Shown piece after piece: positions 6,711-7,461 of a stretch of 7,461 nt of DNA. This DNA is from Bacteroidales bacterium UBA2198. GTDB lineage: Bacteria > Bacteroidota > Bacteroidia > Bacteroidales > VadinHA17. Made by a program: the position numbers and the translations under genes. The notes under the pieces were generated by a model. That model did no database searches. It had not been told where the DNA came from and saw only the letters and a list, made by a program, of their open reading frames with translations. Numbering within the stretch: position 1 is the stretch's first letter; each line of letters starts with the position of its first letter. The DNA lies in the NCBI GenBank assembly GCA_002328625.1, contig DCVC01000033.1, positions 901 to 8,361 of the forward strand. Direction: 5' to 3'.

Positions 6711-6752
6711 CCTTAGTGTGCCTTCGTGATGAACCTTGTGCTCCTTTGTGGT
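6711..6752 (-). repeat. Right arm of the GxxExxY cassette, four degenerate CAC-N-AAGG units
   Basis: On the plus strand four related units occur: CCTTAGTG (6711-6718), CCTTCGTG (6721-6728), CCTTGTG (6734-6740) and CCTTTGTG (6743-6750). On the minus strand they read CACAAAGG, CACAAGG, CACGAAGG and CACTAAGG. The outermost 19 bases (6734-6752) pair with the left arm. The array starts one base after the GxxExxY stop and its last unit ends about 10 bases before the phosphorylase stop, so it fills nearly the whole gap. Confidence 0.6.
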
Positions 6753-6759
6753 AAAAAGA

Positions 6760-7461
6760 TCACAACCGGGAAATCAGTTTTGTCATAATGGTGGTCATCT
6801 TTGCTTCGGCTTTTTCGGCTTCACGTTGGACAGATTCATGGGTAGTATATTCTATTTTCCCTTCAACGCCAAGATCGGTTATTATGCTTACTGCAAAACA
6901 TGGAAGTTTCATGTGCCGTGCAGTAATAACCTCAGCGGTTGTTGACATACCAACTGCATCAGCGCCGATTATCCTGAAATATTTGTATTCGGATGGAGTC
7001 TCAAATGTCGGACCTGTGGTAGCAAGATAAATCCCTTTATGAACCTTTATCCCGTTTTCTTCAGCAATCTTCATGGCTTTACTGATCAGGTTCTTGTCAT
7101 AAGCCTCTCCCATATCGGGGAACCGGGGACCGATCCTTTCATCATTCTGCCCTATAAGCGGATTCGGAAGGAGGTTGATGTGATCGGTTATTATCATAAT
7201 ATCCCCTATCTGGAATGCCGGGTTCACTCCACCGGCTGCATTGGAAAGGAACAAGCTTTTGATCCCGAGATATTTCAAAACCCTGACCGGCAAAATAACC
7301 TGTTCCGGACCATATCCCTCGTAATAATGAAACCGTCCCTTCATGGCTGCTATCTTCTTTCCGCCAAAACCGCCATATATAAGTTTCCCGGCGTGGCCAT
7401 CTACTGTTGAAACAGGAAAATTCGGAATATCTTTGTAATCAATCTCAAGATGTTTTACAAT
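6760..7461 (-). CDS. Purine nucleoside phosphorylase, trimeric class (N-terminus outside the window)
   Basis: The open frame covers 233 codons up to the right edge, extending 39 codons beyond the first internal ATG (complement of 7342-7344). That upstream part reads 'IPNFPVSTVDGHAGKL', a family signature, so the ATG is internal. The enzyme cleaves purine (deoxy)nucleosides with phosphate to free base and (deoxy)ribose-1-phosphate, in cytosolic purine salvage. Visible active-site elements, numbered from the first codon in the window, are GRFHYYEG (Arg43, His45), SNAAGGVN (Asn74, Ala75), GPTFET (Glu154), VGMSTTAEV (Met172, Ser173) and His208. About 40 N-terminal residues with the phosphate-binding serine loop are missing. 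The base-specificity position matching human Asn243 is Asp196 ('SIITDLG'). The C-terminus ISRL and the TGA stop are normal. The specificity is therefore uncertain, although the family is clear. Confidence 0.93.
   Translation of the reverse strand: MVKHLEIDYKDIPNFPVSTVDGHAGKLIYGGFGGKKIAAMKGRFHYYEGYGPEQVILPVRVLKYLGIKSLFLSNAAGGVNPAFQIGDIMIITDHINLLPNPLIGQNDERIGPRFPDMGEAYDKNLISKAMKIAEENGIKVHKGIYLATTGPTFETPSEYKYFRIIGADAVGMSTTAEVITARHMKLPCFAVSIITDLGVEGKIEYTTHESVQREAEKAEAKMTTIMTKLISRL

Larger units (their letters stand above)
6302..6752 (+). mobile_element. Putative GxxExxY cassette bounded by imperfect inverted repeats
   Basis: A single GxxExxY gene (6338-6709) lies between arms 6302-6320 and 6734-6752, which are inverted relative to each other and match at 16 of 19 positions. 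Both arms are preceded on their outer sides by a run of five T (read outward to inward). The cassette fills the space between the 3' ends of the secreted-protein gene and the phosphorylase gene without damaging either. Its codon use differs from the neighbours. No transposase is encoded, so if it moves, it must do so by outside enzymes or recombination. I do not see a definite target-site duplication. The mobile nature is inferred. Confidence 0.45.

Noticed and set aside
7342..7344. Internal ATG as the start of the phosphorylase
   Set aside because: The frame stays open for 39 more codons to the edge and encodes conserved family sequence, so this methionine is internal (the usual 'MxGRFHYYEG' segment).
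6736..7410. Several plus-strand open frames across the phosphorylase gene
   Set aside because: They are antisense to a conserved phosphorylase whose motifs run unbroken to the window edge. One starts inside the cassette repeat.

Overview
The window looks like ordinary chromosome from a member of the Bacteroidota. The evidence is the gene set and sequence style. There is a cysteine-anchored lipoprotein of a type known from that phylum. There is a large secreted protein with lamin-tail and Ig-like modules and a gliding-motility/type IX-like C-terminal domain. HflX carries a long insert before its G5 motif, and a GxxExxY protein is present. Shine-Dalgarno sequences are mostly missing, and at least one TTTG/TAnnTTTG-like promoter can be proposed. 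I cannot place the organism below phylum level.

Layout from left to right: (1) positions 1-57 hold the last 18 codons of a probable TonB-family energy transducer. (2) After a short gap with a candidate promoter, a lipoprotein gene (152-1324) is followed, with no gap, by the ribosome-rescue GTPase gene hflX (1325-2524); these two probably form an operon. (3) A short gap between converging genes carries a degenerate CACAGAG-type repeat. (4) asd, aspartate-semialdehyde dehydrogenase, lies on the minus strand (2569-3558). (5) A 91-bp divergent promoter region leads to an 873-residue secreted multidomain protein (3650-6271). (6) A compact AT-rich cassette (about 6302-6752) holds a GxxExxY gene between imperfect inverted repeats. 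(7) The minus-strand gene for a purine nucleoside phosphorylase enters from the right edge (6760-7461) and lacks its N-terminus.

The housekeeping genes are unrelated in pathway: amino-acid/diaminopimelate synthesis, ribosome rescue and purine salvage. They do not make up a single system. The most unusual part is the GxxExxY cassette. Its flanking repeats, TTA-rich codon use and placement between two converging 3' ends suggest an acquired or mobile unit. A related solo repeat lies in the other convergent gap of the window, downstream of hflX. I see no rRNA, tRNA, CRISPR array, transposase or complete insertion sequence. No stretch over 300 bases lacks a gene.
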